Shown here: positions 16,146 to 24,974 of the stretch, piece by piece
Numbering within the stretch: the stretch's first letter is position 1
Layout of the letters: each line of letters starts with the position of its first letter
NCBI GenBank assembly: GCA_963726435.1
Contig: CAVSCJ010000006.1
Coordinates: 372,001-436,000, forward strand
Direction: 5' to 3'
DNA length: 64,000 bases
Source of the DNA: PALSA-660 sp963726435
GTDB taxonomy: Bacteria; Actinomycetota; Coriobacteriia; Anaerosomatales; PALSA-660
Position numbers and translations under genes: made by a program
The notes under the pieces: model-generated
Databases searched by the model: none
Told to the model about the DNA's origin: nothing
Seen by the model: the letters and a program-made list of their open reading frames with translations, nothing else

Positions 16146-17243
16146 TCACTCCCCGACTACCCCCGCCTCGACCGCGCGGAAGTCGCGCTGCAGCGTCGCG
16201 GGGTCCTCCTGCGATTCTCCCACATACAGGGCGGGCGCCTCGCTCGCCGGCGAAGCCGCCCGGCGTGGTAGCAACACGAGTTCGTCGATCAGCCCGTAGA
16301 CGGCCAGCGACGCTGAACATCCGCGGGCCGGCCTCCACGAGCAGGGAGACGACCCCGTCGTCGGCGAGCGCGCGGAACGCGTCGGCCAGACCGCAGGCGG
16401 CGTCCCAGCTCGACGCCGCGCGCCCCGGCGGAACTCAGCGCGGGCTCGAGGTCGAGCGCGTCGGGCACCAGCAGCTCCGACCGGGCCGAGCGCCGTCGTG
16501 GAACATCCGTGGCGTCGGCGGACGGCTGCTCGGTGCGGCGTCAGAACGTACGCGGCGCGGCTGACGCGGTCGCGAGAACACCGTCGGCGTCGCGAACGGT
16601 CAGCGCGGGGTCGTCCACGGCCACCGTGCCCGTGCCGACGAGCACGCGTCGGCCTCGGCGCGAAGGCGCATGCGTCAGGTCGCGGGCGCTCTGCCCGGTG
16701 ATGGCGCTGCGCGCGCCTTGCGCGAGACTCGGCCTGCCCGTCCAGGGTGAGCGCGATCTTGACGCGGACGAACGGGCCGCCCGGTACGCAGCCGGTGCAG
16801 CCACTCCTCGTTGAGCGCCTCGAAGGGCCGGGGGTCCGACGCGAACTCCACGTCGACGCCGGCGGCGCGGAGCACGTCGGCGCCTCCGGCGGCCTCCGGC
16901 TTGGGGTCGGCCATCCCGATGACCACCGCGCGAGACGCCCGCGCGCGCGAGCGCGGGCGCGCATGGCGGCGTGCGCCCGTCGTGCGAGCAGGGCTCGAGG
17001 GTGACGTAGGCGGTGGCGCCGCGCGCGGCGTCTCCGCGCGGCCTGAAGCGCCACGATCTCAGCGTGAGGACCTCCCGCACGCTCGTGCCAGCCCTCACCC
17101 ACGACCTGCGCCGTCGCGCACGAGGACGCAGCCGACGAGGGGGTTGGGCGAGGTCGTGCCGCGGCCGCGCTCGGCGAGATCGAGGCGCGACGAAGGTACG
17201 GGTCGCTGACGGACGCGTACGCGTCGCCGAATAGGCGCGTCAT
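16146..17243 (-). CDS. ribD: Bifunctional RibD deaminase/reductase (frame broken by indels)
   Basis: First gene of the rib operon. The N-terminal deaminase shows GPHAEIVAL and, in another frame, the zinc motif TLEPCSHDGRTPPC. The reductase half begins FVRVKIALTLDGQ and continues in several frames to a C-terminal LVEAGPR-like region and the end FRAVEAGVVGE. It deaminates and reduces the pyrimidine intermediate with NADPH. At least six single-base shifts are needed to follow the protein. The ATG is only 10 nt from the riboswitch, with AGAAGGA as ribosome-binding site. Confidence 0.85.
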   Translation of the reverse strand: MTRLFGDAYASVSDPYLRRASISPSAAAARPRPTPSSAASSCATAQVVGEGWHERAGGPHAEIVALQAARRRRARRHRLRHPRALLARRAHAAMRARARARGRLARWSSGWPTPSRRPPEAPTCSAPPASTWSSRRTPGPSRRSTRSGCTGCVPGGPFVRVKIALTLDGQAESRARRAQRHHRAERPRPDACAFAPRPTRARRHGHGGRGRPRADRSRRRRCSRDRVSRAAYVLTPHRAAVRRRHGCSTTALGPVGAAGARRARPRARAEFRRGARRRAGTPPAVWPTRSARSPTTGSSPCSWRPARGCSASLAVYGLIDELVLLPRRAASPASEAPALYVGESQEDPATLQRDFRAVEAGVVGE

Positions 17244-17252
17244 GCTAGACGC

Positions 17253-17372
17253 ATCCTTCTCTCCATCCGGACTGTGACCGTCGGCCCCGGAGTCTCACCG
17301 GATCGGCCCCCCATCTCGAGGGGTTCGCGGGCTGTCACCGCCGGTGGGGAATCTCACCCCGCCCTGAAGAAC
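17253..17372 (-). promoter_or_regulatory. FMN riboswitch (RFN element) controlling ribD-ribC-ribBA-ribH
   Basis: The minus-strand RNA contains the universal RFN blocks in order: CAGGGCGGGGTGAGATTCCC, ACCGGCGGTGACAGCCCGCGA, GATCCGGTGAGACTCCGG and GACGGTCACAGTCCGGATGG, ending GAGAAGGA. The last helix overlaps the ribD ribosome-binding site and no intrinsic terminator lies between element and start, so FMN probably blocks translation initiation. Confidence 0.97.
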
Positions 17373-17381
17373 GTGCACCGG

Positions 17382-17411
17382 AGTCTAGCAGGAAGTGCAG
17401 CTCGCCGCCAA
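17382..17411 (-). promoter_or_regulatory. Putative promoter of the rib operon
   Basis: TTGGCG (17406-17411), 18-nt spacer, TAGACT (17382-17387), immediately upstream of the FMN riboswitch and downstream of the preceding gene's stop at 17426. Confidence 0.5.
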
Positions 17412-17425
17412 CGAGGCGGCCGCCA

Positions 17426-17614
17426 TCAGCCCAGCAGGCGGATGAGCGCCACGATCGCGGCCACCACGGCGACCACTGCACCGGCGACCAGGAAGCGTAC
17501 GCCGAGGTCGCGGAAGAACTCGCGCCATGTGGCGGCGGCTGTGACGACACGCTTCCGCGAGCGTTGCACGAGGTATCCGCGACCTGGCGGCTGGGGATCG
17601 AGCGCGTCAGACAA
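17426..17614 (-). CDS. Small single-pass membrane protein
   Basis: 62 residues from a TTG codon that overlaps the rpe stop (TTGTCTGA). A basic segment (about 13-35, with RSRKR and FFRDLGVRF) is followed by one hydrophobic helix (about 43-60, rich in Val/Ala/Ile). The basic N-terminal side predicts a C-terminus outside or in the membrane. I recognise no family. It ends 15 nt before the rib promoter. Confidence 0.55.
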   Translation of the reverse strand: MSDALDPQPPGRGYLVQRSRKRVVTAAATWREFFRDLGVRFLVAGAVVAVVAAIVALIRLLG

Positions 17615-18296
17615 GATGCACTCCCGACTCCCCTGCCTCGCGGATCGAGCGAAGCGCGGCGACGGGATCTTCTCGCCCGAAGATGGCGTTGCCTGCAACG
17701 AGGATACGTGCGCCGGCCGCTGCGACCACGGGGGCGGTACTCTCGTCGATACCGCCGTCGACCTCGATGACGGCGCGAGGATCCGCTCGCGACGATCATC
17801 CCCGCGACCTCCGCGATCCTGGCGGTCGACCCGGGGATGAAGGACTGGCCGCCGAATCCCGGGTATCACGCTCATCACGAGCACGAGGTCGAGGTCGCTC
17901 GATGACCTCGCTGGAGAACGACGGCGGGCGTGCCGGGTTGAGCGCCACGCCCGCCTTGGCGCCGGCGGCGTGGATCGTGCTGGACGATGCGCGTGAAGGT
18001 GGTCGCACGCCTCGACGTGCACCGTGACCCAGTCCGCGCCCGCGTCCAGGTACCACCCGACCGTCGTGTCGGCGTTGTCGATCATGAGGTGCACGTCGAG
18101 CGGGACCGGTCGCGATCGCGCTTCAGCGCCTTGACCACGGGCGGGCCGATCGTGAGGTTCGGGACGAAGTGGCCGTCCATGACGTCCACGTGGATGAGGT
18201 CGGCGCCCGCCGCCTCGACGAGCTCGACGGCCTCGGCCAAGCCGCGTGAAGTCGGCCGAGAGGATCGACGGCGCCATCCAGGATGCGGTCGGTCAT
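17607..18296 (-). CDS. rpe: Ribulose-phosphate 3-epimerase (frame broken by indels)
   Basis: Interconverts ribulose 5-phosphate and xylulose 5-phosphate. Family blocks are all visible though in different frames: APSILSADFTRL (catalytic Ser and Asp region), LIHVDVMDGHFVPNLTIGP, DVHLMIDN (His for metal), VTVHVEAC, VLVMSVIPG and the C-terminal AGNAIFG, ending ESGVHLV. The ATG at 18296 follows GGGAGGGCG; an extra base at 18278-18279 is the first of about five shifts. It follows gpsA closely and its stop overlaps the small membrane protein gene. Confidence 0.88.
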
Positions 18297-18332
18297 GTCG
18301 CCCTCCCGATCGTTCGGACGTGCAGAGCGCCG

Positions 18333-19368
18333 TCAGTCGTCGACCGAGACCCAGACCGTGCAGCTCGTCGCGCGCGCTCGCGGCCGAGCAGGGCGTCCTC
18401 GCCGCTCGGCGAGAGACAGGCCCTCGTAGAGCACCGCGCGCACCTGCCGCGTGATCGGCAGCTCGACGCCCTTGGCGCTTGCCGAGCTCCTCGACCGCGA
18501 TGCAGGCGAACGCGCCCTCGGCGACCATGTTCGTCTGGGCCTCTCCAGCCTTCGAGCGTGCCGCCTGCGACCTACGAACTCGCCGAGGGCGCGGTTGCGG
18601 GAGTTCTTGCGACGTGCAGGTGGCGATCAGGTCGCCCACGCCCGCGAGGCCCATGTACGTCAGCGGGTTGGCGCCCATGGCGCTGCCCGAGGCGGCTCAT
18701 CTCCGCGAGACCGCGCGTCATGAGCGTCGCCTTGGTGTTGTCTCCGTAGCCGAGTCCGTCGCACATGCCCGCGGCGACCGCGATGACGTTCTTGCTCGCG
18801 CCGCACAGCTCGACGCCGACGACGTCGGGGTTCGTGTAGACGCGGAAGAACCGCGTCATGAACAGGTCCTGGAACAGGCGGCCGACCGCCTGCGTCGTAC
18901 GCGGCGACGACGGTCGCCGACGGGATGCCCTTCCCGACCTCCTCGGCGTGGTTGGGACCGGAGAGACCGGCCAGACGCTCACGGTTGCCGAGCACGTCCT
19001 CGAGCACCTCGGTCATGAGCATGAACGTGTCGTTCTCGACGCCCTTGCTCAGGATGACGACCGGCATGTCGTCGGCCAGATGCGGCTTCATGGTCTCGGC
19101 GGTGCGTGCGGACGCCGAGGCTTGGGGTGACCATGACGACGGCCTCGGCGCCGCGCAGGACCGTCGCCGATCTCGCACGATGGCGACCACGCTGTCGGGC
19201 AGGACGATGTCGCTCATGAACGTGCGGGTTGCGGTGCTCGGCGTTGACGACCTCCGCGATCTCAGCACTCGCGCGCCCACAGCGCGCACGTCGTGACCCT
19301 TGCCGCCGAGCAGCCAAGACGCGGAGGTGCCCCACGAGCCCGCTCCGATGACTGCGACCGTTCGTCAC
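18333..19368 (-). CDS. gpsA: Glycerol-3-phosphate dehydrogenase [NAD(P)+] (frame broken by indels)
   Basis: Makes sn-glycerol 3-phosphate for phospholipids, the substrate of the PlsY acyltransferase encoded just upstream. The GTG overlaps the plsY stop (GTGA). The nucleotide-binding VIGAGSWGTS motif appears after removal of one extra base near 19349. Further blocks are VILSKGVEN, GLSGPNHAEEV, the catalytic-lysine region GASKNVIAVAAGMCDGLG and MGLAGVGDLIATCTS. The C-terminal end is uncertain because of indels; I place the stop at 18333 by the frame ending VWVSVDD. Confidence 0.85.
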
Positions 19369-20041
19369 GACCGCTCCCTCGTCCGTCTCGGCCCTTGCGT
19401 TGCCCGTCCCATCGTAATCCTCGGCTCCTCGCCGCGCATCAGGCGACCGATGTTGGCGCGATGCGCCCAGACGATCAGCAAGATCGCCACGCATCGCGAA
19501 GCCGAGGAGCACCGGACGATCCTGCCCGCTATAGAACACCCAGATCACTCCGGGAAAGGCGAGGGCGGACAGGATGGAGGCCACGGAGACGATCCGCACC
19601 GTGAGCGACCAGCAAGACGAAGATGACCACCAAGGCCGCGAACGCCTCGGGCATGAGGACGAGGATCCCGCCCGCCGCCGTGGCCACACCCTTGCCGCCG
19701 CGGAACCGGAAGTAAGGCGAGAACATGTGGCCGGCCATCGCCGCTCCGCCCGTGGCGATCACGAAGAGGTCGCGTGCGTTGATGCCCCACGTCGGATCGG
19801 GCAGCAGGAACCTCGCGACCAGCGCCGGCACCGCGCCCTTGGCCACGTCGAGGACCGCGACGACCAGTGCCGGACGCCAACCCAGGAGACGCAAGACGTT
19901 GGTGGCCCCGGTGTTGCCCGAGCCGAGGGCGGTGATGTCCACGTCGTAGAGCTTCCGGGCGACGATGACACCGAACGGTATGCCCGCGAGGAGGTACCCG
20001 AAGGCCAGGGCGATGACGACGCGGGCGGCGGATTCCAGCAT
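19365..20041 (-). CDS. plsY: Acyl-phosphate:glycerol-3-phosphate acyltransferase PlsY
   Basis: Integral membrane enzyme that acylates glycerol 3-phosphate at position 1. Conserved loops are GSGNTGATN, the RFRGGKGVAT phosphate-binding motif and, after a frame change near 19600, a C-terminal WAHRANIGRLMRGEEP that is the third family motif. Several hydrophobic helices separate them. An extra G at 19491 must be removed to reach the stop, which overlaps the gpsA start. It starts 7 nt after der. Confidence 0.9.
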
Positions 20042-20048
20042 CTCCCCG

Positions 20049-21366
20049 TCAGTCCTTCTGCCGGAACTTCAGCGTGACCGGCGTCCCGGTGAGGTCGAAC
20101 GACCTCGCGCATGCGATTCTCCAGATAGCGCTTGAAGTTCTCGTCCACGAGCTTGGGGTGGTTCGCGAAGAACGTGAAGCCCGGTGGCCCGTTGCGCGTC
20201 TGAGTGCCGTACTTGACCCGCAACTGCGCGCCTCCTCGAGAGATCGTGTGTCCTGTCTCGCGCAGGTCGGAGAGGAACCGGTTCAACTTGCTGGTCGCGA
20301 CCTGCTGCATGAAGTTGCCGTACACGAGGTCGATCAGGTCGTAGAGCTTGGCGATGCCGCGACCAGTGAGGGCGGACGTGCGCAGCAGCGGTGCGTAGTC
20401 GACGAAGCCCGAGCTTGCGGGGGATGTCGTCCATCGACGGCGTCGCGAGCCTCGTCGTCGGCGAGCAGGTCCCACTTGTTGAGCAGGACGACGATCGCGC
20501 AGCCGCGCTCCTCGGCGAAGCGGGCGACGCGCTGGTCGCCGTCGGTGATACCTGTCGACAGCGTCGACCACGAGCAGCGCCACGTCCGCGCGGTCGATCG
20601 CCCGCATCGCCCGCACGAAGCTGTAGTACTCGACCGACTCGTCGATGCGTGACTTGACGCCGCAGTCCGGCGGTGTCGACCAGCCGGTACGACTTGCCGT
20701 CACGCTCGACGACCGTGTCGATCGAGTCGCGAGTCGTGCCCGCGACGGGGCTCACGATCGAGCGCTCAGCGCCGATCAGGCGGTTGAAGAGGGAGGACTT
20801 GCCGGCGTTCGGGCGTCCGATGATGGCGACGCCGACCTCGCCTTCCGTGACCTCCGGCTCGCTCTCCGGGAGCGCCTTGACCAACGTCGTCGAGCAGGTC
20901 GCCGGTCCCGTGGCCGTGCAGTGCCGAGATGGCCCACGGCTCGCCGATCCCCAGGTCCCAGAACTCGTAGCCGGCTGAGTCGTCGCCGGGGCGTGTCGGA
21001 CTTGTTGACGACGAGTAGGACCGGGCGTTCGCTGGCGCTGCAGGATGCGAGCGACGTCCTCGTCACCCGCGGTGATCGCCGGCCTGGCCGTCGACCACGA
21101 ACAGGACGGCGTCGGCCTCTTCGGCCGCTATGATCGCCTGCCTGCGGATCGACTCGCCGAAGGCGTCGTCGGTCGCGAGCTCGATGCCGCCGGTGTCGAC
21201 GAGCATGAACTCGCCGGCCGTTCCAGTCGGCGCGGTGGTAGCTGCGATCGCGCGTCACGCCCCGCATGGCGTGGACGATGGCGTCCGACCCCTGCACGAG
21301 GCGGTTGACGAGCGTGGACTTGCCGACGTTGGGACGACCGACGACGGCGACGACAGGGATGGACAT
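20049..21366 (-). CDS. der: Ribosome-assembly GTPase Der/EngA (frame broken by indels)
   Basis: Two tandem GTPase domains: the first begins VAVVGRPNVGKSTLVNRLV, the second IIGRPNAGKSSLFNRLIG with the G3 motif DTAGLR. The C-terminal KH-like domain ends TGTPVTLKFRQKD. Der is needed for 50S ribosome maturation. At least six single-base insertions break the frame, including 20407-20409, 20431-20432, 20553 and one near 20657 within DTAGLRR-KSRIDES. Lies between the DUF512 radical-SAM gene and plsY, an order common in Gram-positive bacteria. Confidence 0.92.
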
Positions 21367-21373
21367 CTGCGGA

Positions 21374-22742
21374 TCACCCGCTCTTGGCGGTGGACAGTCG
21401 GACAGGGCGGAGACCAGCCCCGCGGCGTCGCATGATACCAGACGCACGTCGGCTCCTGCCTGCGCTGCTACGTCCGTCGACGGTCGGGTCGTCGAGGATC
21501 AGCCCGTCGTCGTTGACCGTCACGTCGGGAACCAGGAATACGTCGGCCGATCGCCCTGCGGGCAGCGACGGCGCGAGCGATATCGCCGCCCCCGAGCAGA
21601 CCGGCCACGCCCACGTTGCCTCCGAGGAGGTCGTTCGCGCACTGGCAGTACGGCGCGTCCGGCAGCCCGAGCGCGCGAGCGCGGGCGCGAGGCGCGCGAG
21701 CACGGGGCCGAAGAACTCGCCCGTCACGAGGGCCACGCGAGGACCGTCGGCGGGAAGCTCGGCCGAAGCTGGCGCGAGCGCACCGGCACGCTCCGCTGCC
21801 TCGTCGACGAACGCGCGGACCATGCCGATGCCGTTCTCGTACTGCGGGAAGTCGTCGTACTCCTCGGCAGCGCGGAAGCACCGCCCCGGCCGCGAGGTAC
21901 AGCTCGTCGGCCGCGTAGACCCACGAGATGCTCGCGCTCGGAGCGCATCCGACTCTGCCACGGCTCCAGCTGCTCGAGCACCGCGGCCGCATCGTCGGCG
22001 GAGTCGTATCCGTGCGTGATGTTCCTCTGGTAGCGCGTGACGCCTACCGGGACGACTCCGACCGACCGTACGCCTGGCCGTTCGGCGAGCCACGCGAGGG
22101 TGCGCTGCAGCGCAGCGCCGTCGTTGATCCCCGGCACCAGAACGATCTGCACGTGCAGGTCGATGTCCGCCGCAAGCAGCATGTCCGACGGACTCGAGCG
22201 CGCGATCCTCGACGATGGGGCACATCAGTCTGCGGCGGACGTCAGGGTCCACCGCGTGCAGCGACACGTACAGCGGGGTCAGGCGTTGTTCGACGATCCG
22301 GGCCACGTCCTCGTCGTTCAGGTTGGTGAGGGTGATGAAGTTGCCGGTGAGGAACGAGAGCCGGAAGTCGTCGTCACGCACGTAGAGCGAGGGGCGCAGG
22401 CCCGGAGGAAGCTGGGTGACGAAGCAGAACGCGCAGGCGTTGTCGCACTCCCGGATGCCGTCGAACACGACACCGTCGAAGGCCAGTCCCCACGACTCGT
22501 CCCAGTCGCGCACAAGCAGTGCGTCTCGTTCGATGCCGCGGCAGTCCCTGAGTCGGACCCGGACGCTATGCGCCGTCCGCGAGCCACATCCAGTCGATGA
22601 CGTCGCGCAGGCGGTCGCCCGCCACCGACGAGGATCACGTCGCCGGCGATCAGGCCTGCCGCGGCCGCGGGGGTCTCCGGCGTCCACGAACGCGACGCGG
22701 CCCCCGGCCGCGGCGGCGGACGACCTCAGTCGGATACGTCAT
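21374..22742 (-). CDS. DUF512/TIGR03279-type radical SAM-like protein (frame broken by indels)
   Basis: The N-terminal PDZ-like segment (AAAAGLIAGDVIL, RLRDVIDWMWLADG) is followed by a cysteine motif, ECDNACAFCFVTQLPPG, and then SLYVRDDDFRLSFLTGN and ITLTNLNDEDV, the hallmark of the DUF512 family neighbouring der. The C-x3-C-x2-C arrangement resembles a radical-SAM site. The C-terminal half has YENGIGMVRAF and VTGEFFGPVL. The biochemical role is unknown. The start (ATG at 22742, overlapping ispH by 17 nt) and the exact end are uncertain because of several frame changes. Confidence 0.8.
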
Positions 22743-23578
22743 CGACCATCGCCTCGATCGCCGAGACGACGCCCGCCATCTGCTCGTCGGGGGTCGACGC
22801 GCCAGCGGTGACGCCCACGCGTACGGACGCCCTCGAACCACTCGGGCTCGAAGCTCGTCGGCGGTCTCGACGTGGTGGACCCGCGGGTTCACGGCGCGAC
22901 AGATCTCGGCCAGCCGCGTGGTGTTGCCGGAGTTGTGACCGCCGACGACGACCATCACGTCGACCGACCGAGCGAGCTCCTCCGCGCTGCTCTGGCGCTT
23001 GCCCGTCGCCGAACAGATGGTGTTGTGGACCTTGAGCTCGCTCACCCGCGGCATCAGGGCGGCTACGACCTGGTTGAGCCGCTCGAGCGACTGGGTCGTC
23101 TGCACGACGATGCCTGACCCGCCGCGATGGAAGATGCTCGGGGATGTCGGAGACCTCCTCGACGACGATCGCATCGCCTCCGGTGTGAGCGACGATGCCC
23201 TCGACCTCGGGGTGGTCGGCCTCGCCGACGATCACGACGCGTGTACCCGTCGGCCTTGAGTTGGGCGGCGGCCTGCTGCGCGCTGGAGACGAAGGGGCAC
23301 GTGGCGTCGACGACGTCCAGCCCGCGCTCGGTGGCCGCCGCGATGATCGCGGGATCCACGCCGTGGGTCCGGATGACGAGGATGCCCTCCCCGGCCTCCT
23401 CGACGCACGCCGCCGCCTGCACGCCGCGCGCACGCAGCGCCTCGACTGCCTGGGGGTTGTGGATGAGCGGGCCGAGGGTGTGAACGGTCCTGCCGGTGGC
23501 CGCGGCCTCGTCGGCGAGCTTCAGCGCGCGCTCGACGCCGTAGCAGATCCCCGCGTGCCGCGCGACCGTCACCTTCAC
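22726..23578 (-). CDS. ispH: 4-hydroxy-3-methylbut-2-enyl diphosphate reductase (frame broken by indels)
   Basis: Last enzyme of the MEP pathway; it reduces HMBPP to IPP and DMAPP with a [4Fe-4S] cluster. The three cluster cysteines are in AGICYGVERAL (near residue 12), VDATCPFV and NTICSATGKRQ; the catalytic-region TRTHGVDP-like segment IRTHGVDP is also present. GTG start overlapping the plsC stop (GTGA). Frame changes near 23240, 23140 and 22830 break the ORF. No S1-domain fusion is visible, unlike in some clostridia. Confidence 0.92.
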
Positions 23579-24228
23579 GAGTACGCCACCTCTCCAGCAC
23601 GCGCGACTTCTTCGCCGATCCTCCCCATGATCTCGGCGGTGATCGCCTGGACCCTTCTCCTGCCCGCGCCATCGAAGCCCTCGGGGTCGATCGGCCGTCC
23701 GAAGGAGATGACCACCTTCGGGAAGCGGATACCGCGCGAACCCGGGGGGCTGATGCGCTCCGTGCCGGCGATGCCTACCGGCACGATCGGCACACCGTTG
23801 CGGAGAGCCAGGAACGAGGCGCCGCCCTGCGCTTCGGCGTCGCCGTCGAGGTTGCGCGTGCCCTCGGGGAAGATCCCGACCAGCTCGCCCGCCTTGAGGT
23901 AGTCGCTCGCCTTGATGATGGCTGTGCGGTCGGCCTCGCCGCGGTTGACCGGGAACGCCCAGAAGTGGTCCAGCCCTGTTCCGAAGAGCGTGCTCTTCCA
24001 CAGTTCGGACTTGGCCATGAAGTGCACCGGCCGCGGAGAGCGGCACCACAGCAGGATCGGGTCCGCGTACGAGATGTGATTGCCGGCAAGGATGACTCCG
24101 CCACTGGCCGGCATGTTGCCGCCGCCGATCACCCGGGTGCGGAACAGCGCGGCGATGAGCGCGCCGGCCGTGGCACGGATGACGTGCGCGAACCAGAAGC
24201 TTCGCGGGGGGTGAGGGACGCGGCTCAC
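23575..24228 (-). CDS. plsC: 1-acyl-sn-glycerol-3-phosphate acyltransferase
   Basis: 217 residues. The catalytic NHISYAD (H-x4-D) and the glycerol-phosphate-binding FPEGTRN motif are in the usual order, with an N-terminal hydrophobic segment for membrane association. Converts lysophosphatidic acid to phosphatidic acid, the step after PlsY. GTG start overlaps the cmk stop; its own stop overlaps ispH. Confidence 0.92.
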   Translation of the reverse strand: MSRVPHPPRSFWFAHVIRATAGALIAALFRTRVIGGGNMPASGGVILAGNHISYADPILLWCRSPRPVHFMAKSELWKSTLFGTGLDHFWAFPVNRGEADRTAIIKASDYLKAGELVGIFPEGTRNLDGDAEAQGGASFLALRNGVPIVPVGIAGTERISPPGSRGIRFPKVVISFGRPIDPEGFDGAGRRRVQAITAEIMGRIGEEVARAGEVAYS

Positions 24229-24897
24229 CGTCTCGCCTCCACCAGGCCGGTGATGGCATCGACGACATCGTCGATCGTCATTCCCGTGGTGTCGATGGCG
24301 AAGGCGTCCTCCGCGCAGGACATCGGGGAGGCCTGCCGCGTCGAATCGTATCGGTCGCGCGACTCGAGCTTCGCCTGGACATCGGACTGCGACATCTCTA
24401 CGCCGCGCCCGATCATGTCGATCGTGCGGCGGCGCGCGCGCTCCTCGGCGCTGGCGGTGAGGAAGACCTTGACCTCGGCGTTCGGGAAGACCACGGTCCC
24501 GATGTCGCGCCCCTCCAACACGGTATGCGGCGACTCGGCAGCGATCCGTCGCTGCTGCTCCACCATGGCCGAGCGCACGCCGGGCACAGCCGACACCGGG
24601 CTAACGGCCGCGTCGGCCTCCGGAGTACGGATGGCGCGGGTCACGTCGACGCCGTCGACTAGCACGCCGGCAGGCAGCGGCGAGCTGTTCTTCGTGCACG
24701 AACGAGACGGTGACCTCGCGTGCCAGCGCGCTGAGCCCGGAGTCGTCGTCGAGCGCGATCCCGCGGCGCAGCGCTTCGACCGCGATGGCCCGGTACATCG
24801 CGCCTGTGTCGAGGTACGCCATGCCGAGCCGGCACGCCAGCGACTTCGCGACCGTGGACTTGCCGGAGGCGGCGGGCCCGTCGATGGCGACGATCAA
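24225..24897 (-). CDS. cmk: Cytidylate kinase (one frameshift)
   Basis: Phosphorylates CMP/dCMP. The TTG start is preceded by AAGGAG. The P-loop is AIDGPAASGKST, followed by YLDTGAMYRA (substrate site), the ALEGRDIGTVVFP-like segment VLEGRDIGTVVFP and the lid RDRYDSTR, which ends in an Asp-containing helix. One extra base near 24690 joins LAA to the expected GVLVDGVDV. It is followed by plsC, as in many Gram-positive genomes where cmk-plsC-ispH-der are adjacent. Confidence 0.93.
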
Positions 24898-24974
24898 TTG
24901 GGGGCTCCTTTGCGGACGGCGCCGTCTGGCCTTGAGAAGCGTAGCAGACAGCGCGCCAGCCGACCGAGGGTCAC

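Larger units (their letters stand above)
14400..23260. other. Indel-rich segment of the sequence
   Basis: Ten consecutive genes here (ribBA, ribC, ribD, rpe, gpsA, plsY, der, DUF512, ispH and neighbours) change frame every 50-300 bases. Cases solved by hand are single extra bases: a CCC for CC at 15987-15989, 16039-16041 and 20407-20409, an extra C at 18278-18279 and 20431-20432, an extra T at 20553 and an extra G at 19491. Removing each restores conserved protein sequence. The flanking 14 kb are almost free of this. Insertion bias suggests unpolished long-read consensus. Confidence 0.8.

Noticed and set aside
14115..23578. Reading the broken genes as pseudogenes in a decaying genome
   Set aside because: They include essential single-copy genes. 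Deleting one base at each site restores conserved motifs and there is no excess of substitutions or stop codons.
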